The position numbers and the translations under genes are program-made. 64,000 bases of DNA, taken from assembly GCF_030413175.1 (NCBI RefSeq), contig NZ_CP129212.1, forward strand, positions 1,240,001 to 1,304,000, read 5' to 3'. The stretch comes from Bradyrhizobium roseum (GTDB lineage Bacteria > Pseudomonadota > Alphaproteobacteria > Rhizobiales > Xanthobacteraceae). A model generated the notes under the pieces. The model had not been told where the DNA came from. It did no database searches and worked only from the letters and a program-made list of their open reading frames with translations. Numbering within the stretch: the stretch's first letter is position 1; the number at the start of each line of letters is the position of its first letter. This document shows, one piece after another, positions 53,073 to 61,242 of the stretch.

Positions 53073-55301
53073 TCAGTCGGCGTTCAGGGCCGCACGCAGC
53101 GTCGATGCCAGCTCGTGCCGGCGGTAGGGCTTGTTCAGGACATGCACGGCGCGGCCGGTTCCGTCGGTGGCACTGATGGGATGCTCGTGGTGGCCGGAGG
53201 TCAGCAGGATCTTCAGTCCGGGCCGCAGGCGGGCGGCTTCACCGGCAAGGTCGGTACCGAACATGCCGCCGGGCATCACGATATCGGTGAACAAAAGATG
53301 GATGCTCTCCGGCCCGCGCAGGATGTCGAGCGCCGCGGGCGCGTTGCGCGCGATGATGACGCGATAGCCGAGCGCCCTCAGCTCGCCCTCGACATAACTG
53401 CGCACCATGTCGTCGTCCTCGACCGCGAGAATGGTTTCGCTGCCGGTGGTCGCTTGCCGCCGCAGAACAGTGGGGGCGGCGCCGGCGCGTGGCGGCCGGA
53501 TGCGGGGAAAGTACAGCCTGACGACGGTGCCCTGTCCGGGCTCGGACCGTATCTGCATCATGCCGCCGGATTGCCGGGCGAATCCGTACACCATGCTGAG
53601 GCCCAGTCCGGTGCCCTTGCCGACTTCCTTGGTCGTGAAGAACGGTTCGAACGCCCGCCGTGCGACTTCCGCGGTCATGCCGTTGCCGGTGTCGGTCACG
53701 GCGACCATGACGTAATCCCCGGGCCGCGCCTCGCCGCTGACGTCGAGATCGGCGTCGCCGAGCGGCATATTGCGCACATCGACTCCCAGCTTGCCGCCCG
53801 ACGGCATGGCGTCGCGCGCGTTCAGCACGAGATTGAGCAGCGCGGAGGCCAACTGGCCAGGATCGACGCTGGCCCGCCACAGATCTTGGCCGAGCTGCAA
53901 TTCGCAGTCGACCTGCTCGCCCAGCGTCCGGCGCAGCAGCGGCTCCATGCCGGCAATCTTCTGGCCGATGTCGATGTCCTGCGGCATCAGGGGCTGCTTG
54001 CGCGCGAAGGCGAGCAGGCTTCGCGTGAGGTCCGATCCGCGCTCGGCGGCGGTCGCGATGCTCTCGGCGATGCCGCGCAGTTCCATGTCGGTCGCGAGCT
54101 GTTCGGCGAGGTGCTCCGCGTTGCCGAGGATCACGGTCAGCAGGTTGTTGAAGTCATGCGCCACGCCGCCGGTGAGCTGGCCCATCGCTTCCATCTTCTG
54201 GGCTTGCGTGAGCTTCTGGTTGAGCTCATCGATCGCGGCGCGCTGTCGCTCGAGCGATTCGGCCGTGCCGTTGAGCAACTTCATCAGCCCGCCCAGTTCG
54301 CCACGCGGATAGGGCGGGGCGATGCGCGCCTTCAGGTCGCCGAACCCGAGCGTGGTCGCCATCGCCGCGAGGCGGCCTACCTGGCGGCCGATGCTTATCG
54401 TGGCCAAAATCCAGACGCCCGCGAGGAGCAGCAGCAAGGCCACCGCAAGGATCGTCATATCCTCATAGAGGCGGCGGTTGGCCGCGGCGACGAGTCCGTC
54501 CTTGGCCCGTCCGACCATGATGTAAAGTCCGGCATCGCGCAGCGCGGGCGTGCGCGCGACGGCCCAGACACGCACCTGGCCATCGCGCCCGGTGACCTCG
54601 CGGGAGGGCTCGCGCCCCGCTGATGCCGCAAATCGAAAGAGCCCGGTGTCTGCGATCGAACTGCCGGCCGGCTCGACCCAGCCCGCGCCCTCGGGCGCGA
54701 CGAGCACTATGCCCTTCCTGTCGACGAGCAGGATTTCGTTTTCGTTGGACAGGCGTCTTTCGTGGCCCTCGGCGAATTTTTTCAGATTGAACGAGGCCAG
54801 CAGGATGAACTTCAGTTCGCCGGCTTCCGAACGAACCGGATAGGCGATCTGCAACACGGAGGTCCCCGTCAGCCGGCCGAACACCGGCTCGAGCGTGACG
54901 GTGCCGTGAGCCGCCAGCGCCTGCCTGAAATAGGTCCGGTCGCGCAGATCGAGCGTGCGATCGGTGCGCAGCGAGTCGCAGAACAGGCTACCTTCGGGGG
55001 TGATGGTCAATATGCCGGTGAAGCGGGTGTATTCCTCGCGAACGGCCGACAGGAAGTCCGAACACGCCGCCTTGTCCCGCGTATCGAGGTCGCGGGCGCG
55101 GGCAAGACCGTAGTGAAGCTGCGCCGTGCCCTGGATTTTCTCGTCGAGATCGTTGGAGATATCGTTGGCGGAGGCCGACAGGCCGGCGACCGCCTCGTCG
55201 ATCTCGCTGGTGCGGTTCTGCGCAAATCTGAGCCCGACCAAAATCGCCGGCACCAGCATCGCGGCAATAACCAGGATCAGTAGCCGCGTGCGCAGGCTCA
55301 T
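53073..55301 (-). CDS. Membrane hybrid sensor kinase (Cache-HAMP-HK-REC)
   Basis: A 742-residue hybrid kinase. An N-terminal membrane helix (LLILVIAAMLVPAILVGLRF) leads to a periplasmic Cache-like sensor (about residues 35-280, with DRTYFRQALAAHGTVTLEPV), then a second helix (ILAVALLLLLAGVWILATIS), HAMP, and the kinase core. GGVAHDFNNLLTVILGNAEH (about 385-404) holds the phospho-His; DTGNGM and KGTGLGLSMVYGFARQSGG form the ATP site. A receiver domain ends the protein, with phospho-Asp in LLFTDIVMPGG. Cache sensors of this layout often bind small carboxylates or amino acids. No separate regulator is adjacent. Confidence 0.9.
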   Translation of the reverse strand: MSLRTRLLILVIAAMLVPAILVGLRFAQNRTSEIDEAVAGLSASANDISNDLDEKIQGTAQLHYGLARARDLDTRDKAACSDFLSAVREEYTRFTGILTITPEGSLFCDSLRTDRTLDLRDRTYFRQALAAHGTVTLEPVFGRLTGTSVLQIAYPVRSEAGELKFILLASFNLKKFAEGHERRLSNENEILLVDRKGIVLVAPEGAGWVEPAGSSIADTGLFRFAASAGREPSREVTGRDGQVRVWAVARTPALRDAGLYIMVGRAKDGLVAAANRRLYEDMTILAVALLLLLAGVWILATISIGRQVGRLAAMATTLGFGDLKARIAPPYPRGELGGLMKLLNGTAESLERQRAAIDELNQKLTQAQKMEAMGQLTGGVAHDFNNLLTVILGNAEHLAEQLATDMELRGIAESIATAAERGSDLTRSLLAFARKQPLMPQDIDIGQKIAGMEPLLRRTLGEQVDCELQLGQDLWRASVDPGQLASALLNLVLNARDAMPSGGKLGVDVRNMPLGDADLDVSGEARPGDYVMVAVTDTGNGMTAEVARRAFEPFFTTKEVGKGTGLGLSMVYGFARQSGGMMQIRSEPGQGTVVRLYFPRIRPPRAGAAPTVLRRQATTGSETILAVEDDDMVRSYVEGELRALGYRVIIARNAPAALDILRGPESIHLLFTDIVMPGGMFGTDLAGEAARLRPGLKILLTSGHHEHPISATDGTGRAVHVLNKPYRRHELASTLRAALNAD

Positions 55302-55434
55302 CGGTGCGTCGTTCCGCGCTCGAAGTGGCGACTTCGTTATCAGCGGCGTCTGCAATCTGCCGGCGAAGCCGAATTTGTATCCTCGTGCTGGAATATCTCC
55401 TGAGCAGGCGTAAGTCCACTCGCGAGGAAAGGCG

Positions 55435-55962
55435 CTACGGCGTACCGATGCCCATTTCCTTCAGCGCGGCCAGCATTCGCTCCGGCGGCGCCATCTTGAT
55501 CGTCAGCGCCTGGCCGGTTTCCAGGAGGCTCTTCAGGCTCGACAGGATCGCGGGCCAGCCGCTGCGCCCGCCGGACAGGATGTCGTCGCTGATCTCGCGG
55601 TCGTGCGATTGCAGCATCGTCAGCCTCACCGTTTCGCCGGCGGGCTCGATCTCGTAGGTGACGAGCGTCGGCCCGAGTTTCTCCACCAGCGCCGGCCAGT
55701 TCAGGTTCCAGGTCACGGTGAGGCGCTTCGGCGGATCGCATTCGATGACTTCGCCGCCGATATGCACCGAGCCGTCAGGCGCGCGGACGCTGAAGGCGCC
55801 GCCGACTTTCAGGTCGGCCTCGACGGCAAGACCGGAAAAATAGTGCCGGCTGAACTCGGCGCTCGTCAGCGCCTGCCACACCTTCTCGGGCGGCGCGGCG
55901 ATGTAGATGGTATAGACGATGGCAGGCTTGAAATCGCCGGGGTTGATCGTCCTACTCATCAC
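55435..55962 (-). CDS. SRPBCC (AHSA1-like) domain protein
   Basis: A 175-residue START/Bet v 1-fold protein of the AHSA1-like group. VYTIYIAAPPEKVWQALTSA (about residues 15-34) is the signature N-terminal strand-helix, and GGEVIECDPPKRLTVTWNLN (about 68-87) the central sheet. A tandem ATG gives two possible starts one codon apart. It overlaps the end of the ArsR gene, so the pair is translationally coupled. ArsR plus SRPBCC pairs are common in proteobacteria, but the ligand is not known. Confidence 0.88.
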   Translation of the reverse strand: MMSRTINPGDFKPAIVYTIYIAAPPEKVWQALTSAEFSRHYFSGLAVEADLKVGGAFSVRAPDGSVHIGGEVIECDPPKRLTVTWNLNWPALVEKLGPTLVTYEIEPAGETVRLTMLQSHDREISDDILSGGRSGWPAILSSLKSLLETGQALTIKMAPPERMLAALKEMGIGTP

Positions 55963-56266
55963 GCTTCTCCAATTTCCGTTTCAACTCGCTGAGCGCGACG
56001 AGTTTGCCGCGCTCGAATTTCCTGATCCAGCGTTCGCCGATCTGATGGATCGGCACCGGGTTGATGTAGTGCAGCTTCTCGCGGCCATGCCTGAGCGTGG
56101 TGACGAGACTCGCCGCTTCGAGAATTCCAAGGTGCTTTGTCACCGCCTGCCGCGTCATGGCGAGACCGTCGCAGAGTTCATTCAGCGTCTGTCCGTTCCT
56201 CACGTGAAGCCTGTCCAGCAGCGAGCGCCGCGACGCATCGGCAAGCGCTTTAAAGACCTCATCCAT
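55952..56266 (-). CDS. ArsR family regulator paired with SRPBCC gene
   Basis: A 104-residue winged-helix regulator. MDEVFKALADASRRSLLDRL at the start, LAMTRQAVTKHLGILEAASL (about residues 36-55) as the recognition region, and RHGREKLHYINPVPIHQIGE as the wing are diagnostic of ArsR regulators of the SRPBCC-associated type. No metal-binding Cys pairs. AAGG lies close upstream of the ATG at 56266; a longer frame extends 20 codons upstream but is not conserved. Its stop overlaps the next gene's start by 11 bases. Confidence 0.88.
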   Translation of the reverse strand: MDEVFKALADASRRSLLDRLHVRNGQTLNELCDGLAMTRQAVTKHLGILEAASLVTTLRHGREKLHYINPVPIHQIGERWIRKFERGKLVALSELKRKLEKRDE

Positions 56267-56367
56267 GGCCTTGAATAATAGGCAACCAAAAAGTTGCGTG
56301 TCAATTGGCGTTTTCCGTGCCGCCATGCATAGTGCGGCAATCCTCCTTCAAGCCGGGTTCGCTCCTC

Positions 56368-56985
56368 ATGTCGCTTCAAGCCTATTTCGCCTTTGTTGCC
56401 GCCTGCATCGCGCTGGCGCTGTTGCCGGGTCCGGTGGTGACGCTGCTGATTGCCAACGGCCTGCGGCACGGCACCCGCGCGGCGCTGATCAACTGCGCCG
56501 GCGCGCAGACCGGGCTTGCCATCGTGATCGGCATCGTCGCGATCGGCCTGACCTCGCTGATGGCGACCATGGGTTACTGGTTCGACTGGGTGCGCTTTGC
56601 CGGCGCGGCCTACCTGATCTGGCTCGGCATCAAGCTGGTCCGCGCGCCGGTCGAAGACCTCGATGCCGACGCGTCGCCACCGCCGCCGCGCGGCGGTTTC
56701 TTCCTGCAGGGCTTTCTGGTCCTGCTCTCGAACCCCAAGGTGCTGGTGTTCTTCGGCGCGTTCATTCCGCAGTTCATGGACATGGACAAGCCGCATTTGC
56801 CCCAGGTCGCGCTGCTCGGCGTGACCTTCATGGTGATCGCCGCCTCGACCGATGCGGTCTATGCGCTGCTCGCCGGCCGTGCGCGGCTGTTCTTTTCGAA
56901 GGAGCGGACGCGGCTGCTGTCGCGCATCTCCGGCGGCTTCATGATCGGCGGCGGCATCTGGCTGGCGCTGACACGGGCGAGGTGA
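56368..56985 (+). CDS. LysE family amino acid exporter
   Basis: A 205-residue LysE/RhtB-type translocator with six helices. FVAACIALALLPGPVVTLLI (about residues 8-27) carries the PGP motif, LINCAGAQTGLAIVIGIVAI (about 38-57) is helix 2, and AAYLIWLGIKLVRAP (about 81-95) is the characteristic YL.WLG.K motif. LSNPKVLVFFGAFIPQFM follows. It probably exports an amino acid or metabolite; which one is not clear. A longer upstream frame was rejected because the family begins at this Met. Confidence 0.88.
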   Translation: MSLQAYFAFVAACIALALLPGPVVTLLIANGLRHGTRAALINCAGAQTGLAIVIGIVAIGLTSLMATMGYWFDWVRFAGAAYLIWLGIKLVRAPVEDLDADASPPPPRGGFFLQGFLVLLSNPKVLVFFGAFIPQFMDMDKPHLPQVALLGVTFMVIAASTDAVYALLAGRARLFFSKERTRLLSRISGGFMIGGGIWLALTRAR

Positions 56986-57051
56986 CCTCGCGGCCGTTGA
57001 ACCGGCACGGGCGGCGGCGCGTCTAATTCAGCGCCGTCTGGGGGAAGCTTC

Positions 57052-58026
57052 ATGCCCGATCTGCCGTGGTTCGCCTACGCGATACTGCTTGCCCCGCTCG
57101 GGCTGCTGCTCGGCATCGCCTGCTACAAGTCGCTGCAGGTGCGCGCTGCGCGCGAATGGCCCTCGACCGCGGGCAAGGTGGTGGTGTCCAAGACCGAGGT
57201 TCGCAAGGTCAAGGTGATCGACAGCGACCGGGCAGAGGGGCATCGCTTCGAGGAACGCAACTTCGCCGATATCGTCTACGAATATTCCGTCGCAGGCCGC
57301 AAGCTGCGCAACAACAGAGTCAGCATCGGCGAGGACCGTGGAAATTTCCAGGTCGCTGAAACCATCGCGAAATATCCGGTCGGCGCCGCTGTCACCGTCT
57401 ATTACAACCCGCTGCATCCCGACCAGGCGGTGCTGGAGCGTGATCTGCCGAAGGGCATGTGGGGCTGCCTCGGCATCGGTACGGCGATCGTGCTGTCGAT
57501 CGTGTTCGGCTCGGCGATCGGGTTGCATCAGCTGACGGAGATCGCCGCGACGCATCTCGTGAACCCAAAAGTGTCGCCGTTTGTCGTCGCCATGGGCGCG
57601 TTCGGACTTCTGATTGCTCTGTTCGGGCTGGCGCTACAACGCCGGGCTTCGTTGGCAAGGAAATGGCCGGTGGTGCCTGGCACCATCAGATCATCGGGCC
57701 TCGAACAATTCATGTCCGCGCCGTCGGAATCTTCCGGACGCAGCCAGCTCACGTTTCAGTCCAAGGTTTCTTTCGCGTATCGCTTCAAAGACATCGAGTA
57801 TGTCAGCGAGCACGCCAGCCTCAGCGGCACCGTCTCGTCGACGTCGAGGGCTCTGATGCAGCGCTTTGCCCGAAAATATCCCACCGGCGCCAAAGTCCAG
57901 GTGTACGTCAATCCGCTTGATCCGTCGGACGCCGTGCTGGAGCCTCGCGTCAGCCACATCTGGATCATCTGGGCGTCCGTCGCGTTTATCTGGGGCGTCG
58001 CGTATTACGCCGCGGTGCACGGCTAG
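57052..58026 (+). CDS. DUF3592 domain protein (two copies)
   Basis: A 324-residue membrane protein with two DUF3592 units. In each a membrane helix precedes a beta-domain: AREWPSTAGKVVVSKTEVRK (about residues 32-51) leading to VTVYYNPLHPDQAVLE, and LARKWPVVPGTIRSSG (about 201-216) leading to VQVYVNPLDPSDAVLE. The WP...G.V and V.VYYNP..P..A.LE signatures are diagnostic. Function unknown. Its stop overlaps that of the convergent amidohydrolase gene by 4 bases. Confidence 0.87.
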   Translation: MPDLPWFAYAILLAPLGLLLGIACYKSLQVRAAREWPSTAGKVVVSKTEVRKVKVIDSDRAEGHRFEERNFADIVYEYSVAGRKLRNNRVSIGEDRGNFQVAETIAKYPVGAAVTVYYNPLHPDQAVLERDLPKGMWGCLGIGTAIVLSIVFGSAIGLHQLTEIAATHLVNPKVSPFVVAMGAFGLLIALFGLALQRRASLARKWPVVPGTIRSSGLEQFMSAPSESSGRSQLTFQSKVSFAYRFKDIEYVSEHASLSGTVSSTSRALMQRFARKYPTGAKVQVYVNPLDPSDAVLEPRVSHIWIIWASVAFIWGVAYYAAVHG

Positions 58027-58826
58027 GCGGGCAGCAACTGCTGGGCGCGAAGCATGGTTTCGATCTCGCCCAAAATCCGCGCCAGCCGATCCGCCCACGC
58101 CTGCTCGCCCGCCCGGTCCGAGATCAAATCCTGGCGAATCTCGATTCCCGTGTTCATCAGCCCGCGCGCTTCGCCATGCACGGGGATCGTGTAATCGGTC
58201 TCGTCGCTGACCGCATAGGGCTCGTTGTCGCCGACCACGAGGTCGCCCTCGGCGCGCAGCAGCTTCAGCAGCAGCGGCGGCAGATGGGTGTCGCGATGAT
58301 AGAGCGTGCCGATATGCCAGGGCCGCGCGATGCCGGCATAGATGGGGGTAAAGCTGTGTAGCGACACCAGCACCGTCGGCAGGCCCGCGCTGCCGCGCTG
58401 GTCGATGATCTCGTCGATGCGGCGGTGGTAGGGATCGAAGATCTGTGCGCGCCGCGTCGCCGCGGCCTCGCGCGAAATGCCTTCGTTGCCTGAAATCGTC
58501 GTCGCCTCGCTGATGCGCGGGATGGAGCTGGCGACATTCGGCGGGCGGTTGCAGTCGATCACAAGCCGTGAGTACCGCTGCGCGATCAGATGGGCGTCGA
58601 GATGTTTCGAGAGCGCCTCCGCGACGCCGGCAATGCCGATGTCCCAGGCGATGTGCCGCACCAGTTCGCTCTCGGGGAGGCCGAGGTCGCCGAGGACCTG
58701 CGGGATCAGCCGGCCGTAATGGTCGCAGGTCAGCAGGAAGGGCGAGCGTCCCTCGGCATTGAATTCGCGGGCCGGAGGAACCTCCTCGGGCTTGAGGAGT
58801 AGTGATGTGTCGGCGGCGGCGGCCAA
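58023..58826 (-). CDS. N-formylglutamate amidohydrolase family protein
   Basis: A 267-residue hydrolase of the N-formylglutamate amidohydrolase family. FLLTCDHYGRLIPQVLGDLG (about residues 25-44) holds a metal-site His, HIAWDIGIAGVAEALSKHLD (about 54-73) and YSRLVIDCNRPP (about 83-94) follow, and VLVSLHSFTPIY (about 145-156) contributes another ligand. It is assigned a TTG start at 58826: AAGGA lies 7 bases upstream, no ATG precedes the conserved N terminus in frame, and earlier in-frame sequence is not protein-like. It may remove formyl groups from N-formylglutamate or related amides; no hut genes are near. Confidence 0.83.
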   Translation of the reverse strand: MAAAADTSLLLKPEEVPPAREFNAEGRSPFLLTCDHYGRLIPQVLGDLGLPESELVRHIAWDIGIAGVAEALSKHLDAHLIAQRYSRLVIDCNRPPNVASSIPRISEATTISGNEGISREAAATRRAQIFDPYHRRIDEIIDQRGSAGLPTVLVSLHSFTPIYAGIARPWHIGTLYHRDTHLPPLLLKLLRAEGDLVVGDNEPYAVSDETDYTIPVHGEARGLMNTGIEIRQDLISDRAGEQAWADRLARILGEIETMLRAQQLLPA

Positions 58827-58940
58827 AGCATTTTCCTTGAACTGGTGCCTATCGAAGCGGCATTCCGATCTACAAATAAGCAGGGTACCTAGCAGGGTTC
58901 GACCTAGATTGAACGTACCAGAATCGATGATTGTTTGACG

Positions 58941-59852
58941 ATGCCGCTCCTGACCATCAACCACAAGACCGTTTATCGCTACGACCGCCCGGTGGCGTTT
59001 GGTGAGCACCGGATCATGCTGCGCCCGCGCGACGGCCATGATCTGCGGGTGCTGTCCAGCAGGCTCGATATCGCGCCGCAGCCGATGCGCCTGCGCTGGA
59101 TCCACGACGTGTTCGGCAACAGCGTGGCGATTGCGACCTTTGACGAGCGCGCCAACGCCCTGTCGTTCACCTCGACGGTGACGGTGGAACACAATCCGGA
59201 GAATGAGTTCGCGCTCACGCCGGATGATCCGGCCTACTTCTATCCGTTCCTATACGACGATGAAGAGTTTCCCGACCTGCAGCAGTTCGTGTTGCCGCAA
59301 TATGGCGACCCCAATGGCGAGCTGTCGGCCTGGGCACGAAATTTCCTCGACGTCGAGGGGCCGACGCCGACCTTCAACATCCTGAGCGGCATGACGCATG
59401 GCATCCGCGAATCCTTCACCTATCGCAAGCGCCACGAGCAGGGCACCCAGCATCCGCTCGATACGCTGCAGACCGGCTCGGGCACCTGTCGCGACTATGC
59501 GCTGTTCATGATCGAGGCGCTGCGCCGGCTCGGCATCGCCGCGCGTTTCGTCTCGGGATACGTCTTCATTCCCGGCGACCGGGCCCATGGCTATGTCGGC
59601 GGCGGCTCGACCCATGCGTGGGTGCAGGTCTATCTTCCGAGCGCGGGCTGGATCGAGTTCGATCCGACCAACGGCATCGTCGGCAGCCGCGACCTGATCC
59701 GCGTGGCGGTGGCGCGCGATCCGCGCCAGGCCATCCCGCTGCACGGCACCTATCTCGGTTCACCCGACGCTTTCGCCGGCATGGAGGTGAACATCAACGT
59801 CGTCTCGACCGGCGAACCGCAACCCGAAGCGCCGCAGGCGGAGAAGGTCTGA
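58941..59852 (+). CDS. Transglutaminase-like cysteine protease family protein
   Basis: A 303-residue protein with an N-terminal bacterial transglutaminase-like domain (INHKTVYRYDRPVAFGEHRI, about residues 5-24). The catalytic core follows: GSGTCRDYALFMIEALRRLG (about 177-196) has the nucleophile Cys, GGGSTHAWVQVYLPSAGWIE (about 219-238) the His, and FDPTNGIVG the Asp. All three are intact. Such proteins are usually cytoplasmic and may act as peptidases or ligases on unknown proteins. ATG rather than the TTG two codons upstream was taken as the start. Two bases separate it from a second transglutaminase gene. Confidence 0.9.
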   Translation: MPLLTINHKTVYRYDRPVAFGEHRIMLRPRDGHDLRVLSSRLDIAPQPMRLRWIHDVFGNSVAIATFDERANALSFTSTVTVEHNPENEFALTPDDPAYFYPFLYDDEEFPDLQQFVLPQYGDPNGELSAWARNFLDVEGPTPTFNILSGMTHGIRESFTYRKRHEQGTQHPLDTLQTGSGTCRDYALFMIEALRRLGIAARFVSGYVFIPGDRAHGYVGGGSTHAWVQVYLPSAGWIEFDPTNGIVGSRDLIRVAVARDPRQAIPLHGTYLGSPDAFAGMEVNINVVSTGEPQPEAPQAEKV

Positions 59853-59854
59853 AC

Positions 59855-60667
59855 ATGGAAATCAGAGTCGGCTTCGAAATTTCATATGCGGCGGTGCAGC
59901 CGACGCCGATGGTGATCATGCTGTCGATCCATCCGTCGCGCTTTTCGGACATTGTGGGGACCGAACGGATCGTGGCTGAACCAAACGTGCCGATCGGTTT
60001 CTACCGCGACAGTTTCGGCAATGTTTGCGGCCGTCTCGTCGCGCCGGCCGGCGGCGTGACGCTGCGCGGCGACGCGCTGGTACGCGATTCCGGGCTGCCC
60101 GACGTCGTGATGCCCACCGCGCAGCAATTGCCGATCGATCAGTTGCCCGACGAGGTCCTGCAATACTTGATGCCGAGCCGCTATTGCGAGACCGACAAGC
60201 TGACCGATATCGCCTGGTCGCTGTTCGGCGGCACCCCGCCGGGATGGGCGCGGGTGCAGGCGATCGTCGACTTCGTGCACAACCACGTCACCTTCGGCTA
60301 CCAGCACGCCCATCACATGAAGTCGGCGCACGACGTCTACGAACAGCGCGCCGGCGTCTGCCGCGACTTTGCGCACCTGGCGCTGACCTTCTGCCGCTGC
60401 ATGAACATCCCGGCGCGCTATTGCACCGGCTATCTCGGCGACATCGGCGTGCCCCGCGATCCCGCGCCGATGGATTTTTCCGGCTGGTTCCAGGTCTACC
60501 TGTCCGGCCAGTGGTACACGTTCGACGCGCGCCACAACGTCCCCCGGGCCGGCCGCATCCTGATGGGCACCGGCCGCGACGCCGCCGATGTGGCGCTGAC
60601 CACGAGCTTCGGGCGGATGGATCTGGTGAAGTTTCTGGTGATCAGCGATGAGGTCGTGCCGGCCTAG
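59855..60667 (+). CDS. Second transglutaminase-like protein, catalytic His replaced
   Basis: A 270-residue paralogue of the upstream gene. The nucleophile Cys is present in QRAGVCRDFAHLALTFCRCM (about residues 165-184) and the Asp in YTFDARHN (about 223-230). At the expected position of the catalytic His the sequence reads MDFSGWFQVYLSGQW (about 207-221), so His-Ala-Trp is replaced by Ser-Gly-Trp. GGAGAAGG overlaps the previous stop, giving tight coupling. It may be inactive as a protease, or use another His. The pairing suggests a joint function. Confidence 0.87.
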   Translation: MEIRVGFEISYAAVQPTPMVIMLSIHPSRFSDIVGTERIVAEPNVPIGFYRDSFGNVCGRLVAPAGGVTLRGDALVRDSGLPDVVMPTAQQLPIDQLPDEVLQYLMPSRYCETDKLTDIAWSLFGGTPPGWARVQAIVDFVHNHVTFGYQHAHHMKSAHDVYEQRAGVCRDFAHLALTFCRCMNIPARYCTGYLGDIGVPRDPAPMDFSGWFQVYLSGQWYTFDARHNVPRAGRILMGTGRDAADVALTTSFGRMDLVKFLVISDEVVPA

Positions 60668-60684
60668 GTGGCTGTGCACTACAT

Positions 60685-60795
60685 CATTGCGAGGAGCGGA
60701 GCGACGACTTGTTCGCCGTAGCTCGAAGAGCGAAGGTGGAAGCAACCCATGCCTCCGCCTGCCGCGCCAAGGATTGCGTCGCTGGGCTCGCAATG
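60685..60795. repeat. Dispersed element, CATTGCGAG family
   Basis: CATTGCGAGGAGCGGAGCGACGA at the left end and CTCGCAATG at the right end are inverted, with GGATTGCGTCGCTGGGCTCG as the inner part of the right arm. This is a known style of Bradyrhizobium/Rhodopseudomonas intergenic palindrome. Confidence 0.8.
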
Positions 60796-60808
60796 ACATA
60801 GAACATCC

Positions 60809-61207
60809 ATGATTTCAGACCGTCTCTTCGTCTACGGCACGCTGATGCGTGGCTTCGACCATCCGATGGCGCAACTGCTGTCGCGCAGTGCGGATTTTTT
60901 GGGTGCCGCCACCTGCCGCGGCCGGCTCTACCTCATCAAGCACTACCCGGGGCTCGTGCTCTCGGACGATCCCGCCGACCTCGTGTTCGGCGAACTGTAC
61001 CGCCTGCGTGACCGCGACGCGCTGCTCGGCGAGTTCGACATGTATGAAGCCTGCGGCGAAGGTTTCCCGGAGCCGACCGAATACATCCGCCGCATGCTGC
61101 CGCTGACGCATGAAGACGGCACGGCCGGCGAGGCCTGGACCTATGTCTACAACTGGCCGGTCACCAGCCTGCCGCAGATCGCCTCGGGGAAGTTTCTGGA
61201 GATGTAG
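60809..61207 (+). CDS. Gamma-glutamylcyclotransferase family protein
   Basis: A 132-residue GGCT/AIG2-like protein. LFVYGTLMRGFDHPMAQLL (residues 6-24) is the family's YGTLMRG substrate loop. LVFGELYRLRDRDALLGEFD (about 53-72) carries the catalytic Glu region, and YEACGEGFPEPTEYIRRML follows. It probably cleaves gamma-glutamyl amines or dipeptides to 5-oxoproline. The gene stands between a dispersed repeat and a convergent antiporter gene. Length is normal. Confidence 0.87.
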   Translation: MISDRLFVYGTLMRGFDHPMAQLLSRSADFLGAATCRGRLYLIKHYPGLVLSDDPADLVFGELYRLRDRDALLGEFDMYEACGEGFPEPTEYIRRMLPLTHEDGTAGEAWTYVYNWPVTSLPQIASGKFLEM

Positions 61208-61242
61208 ACCTGCTGCCGATGTTGCGGTGATGCCGCAAAAAA

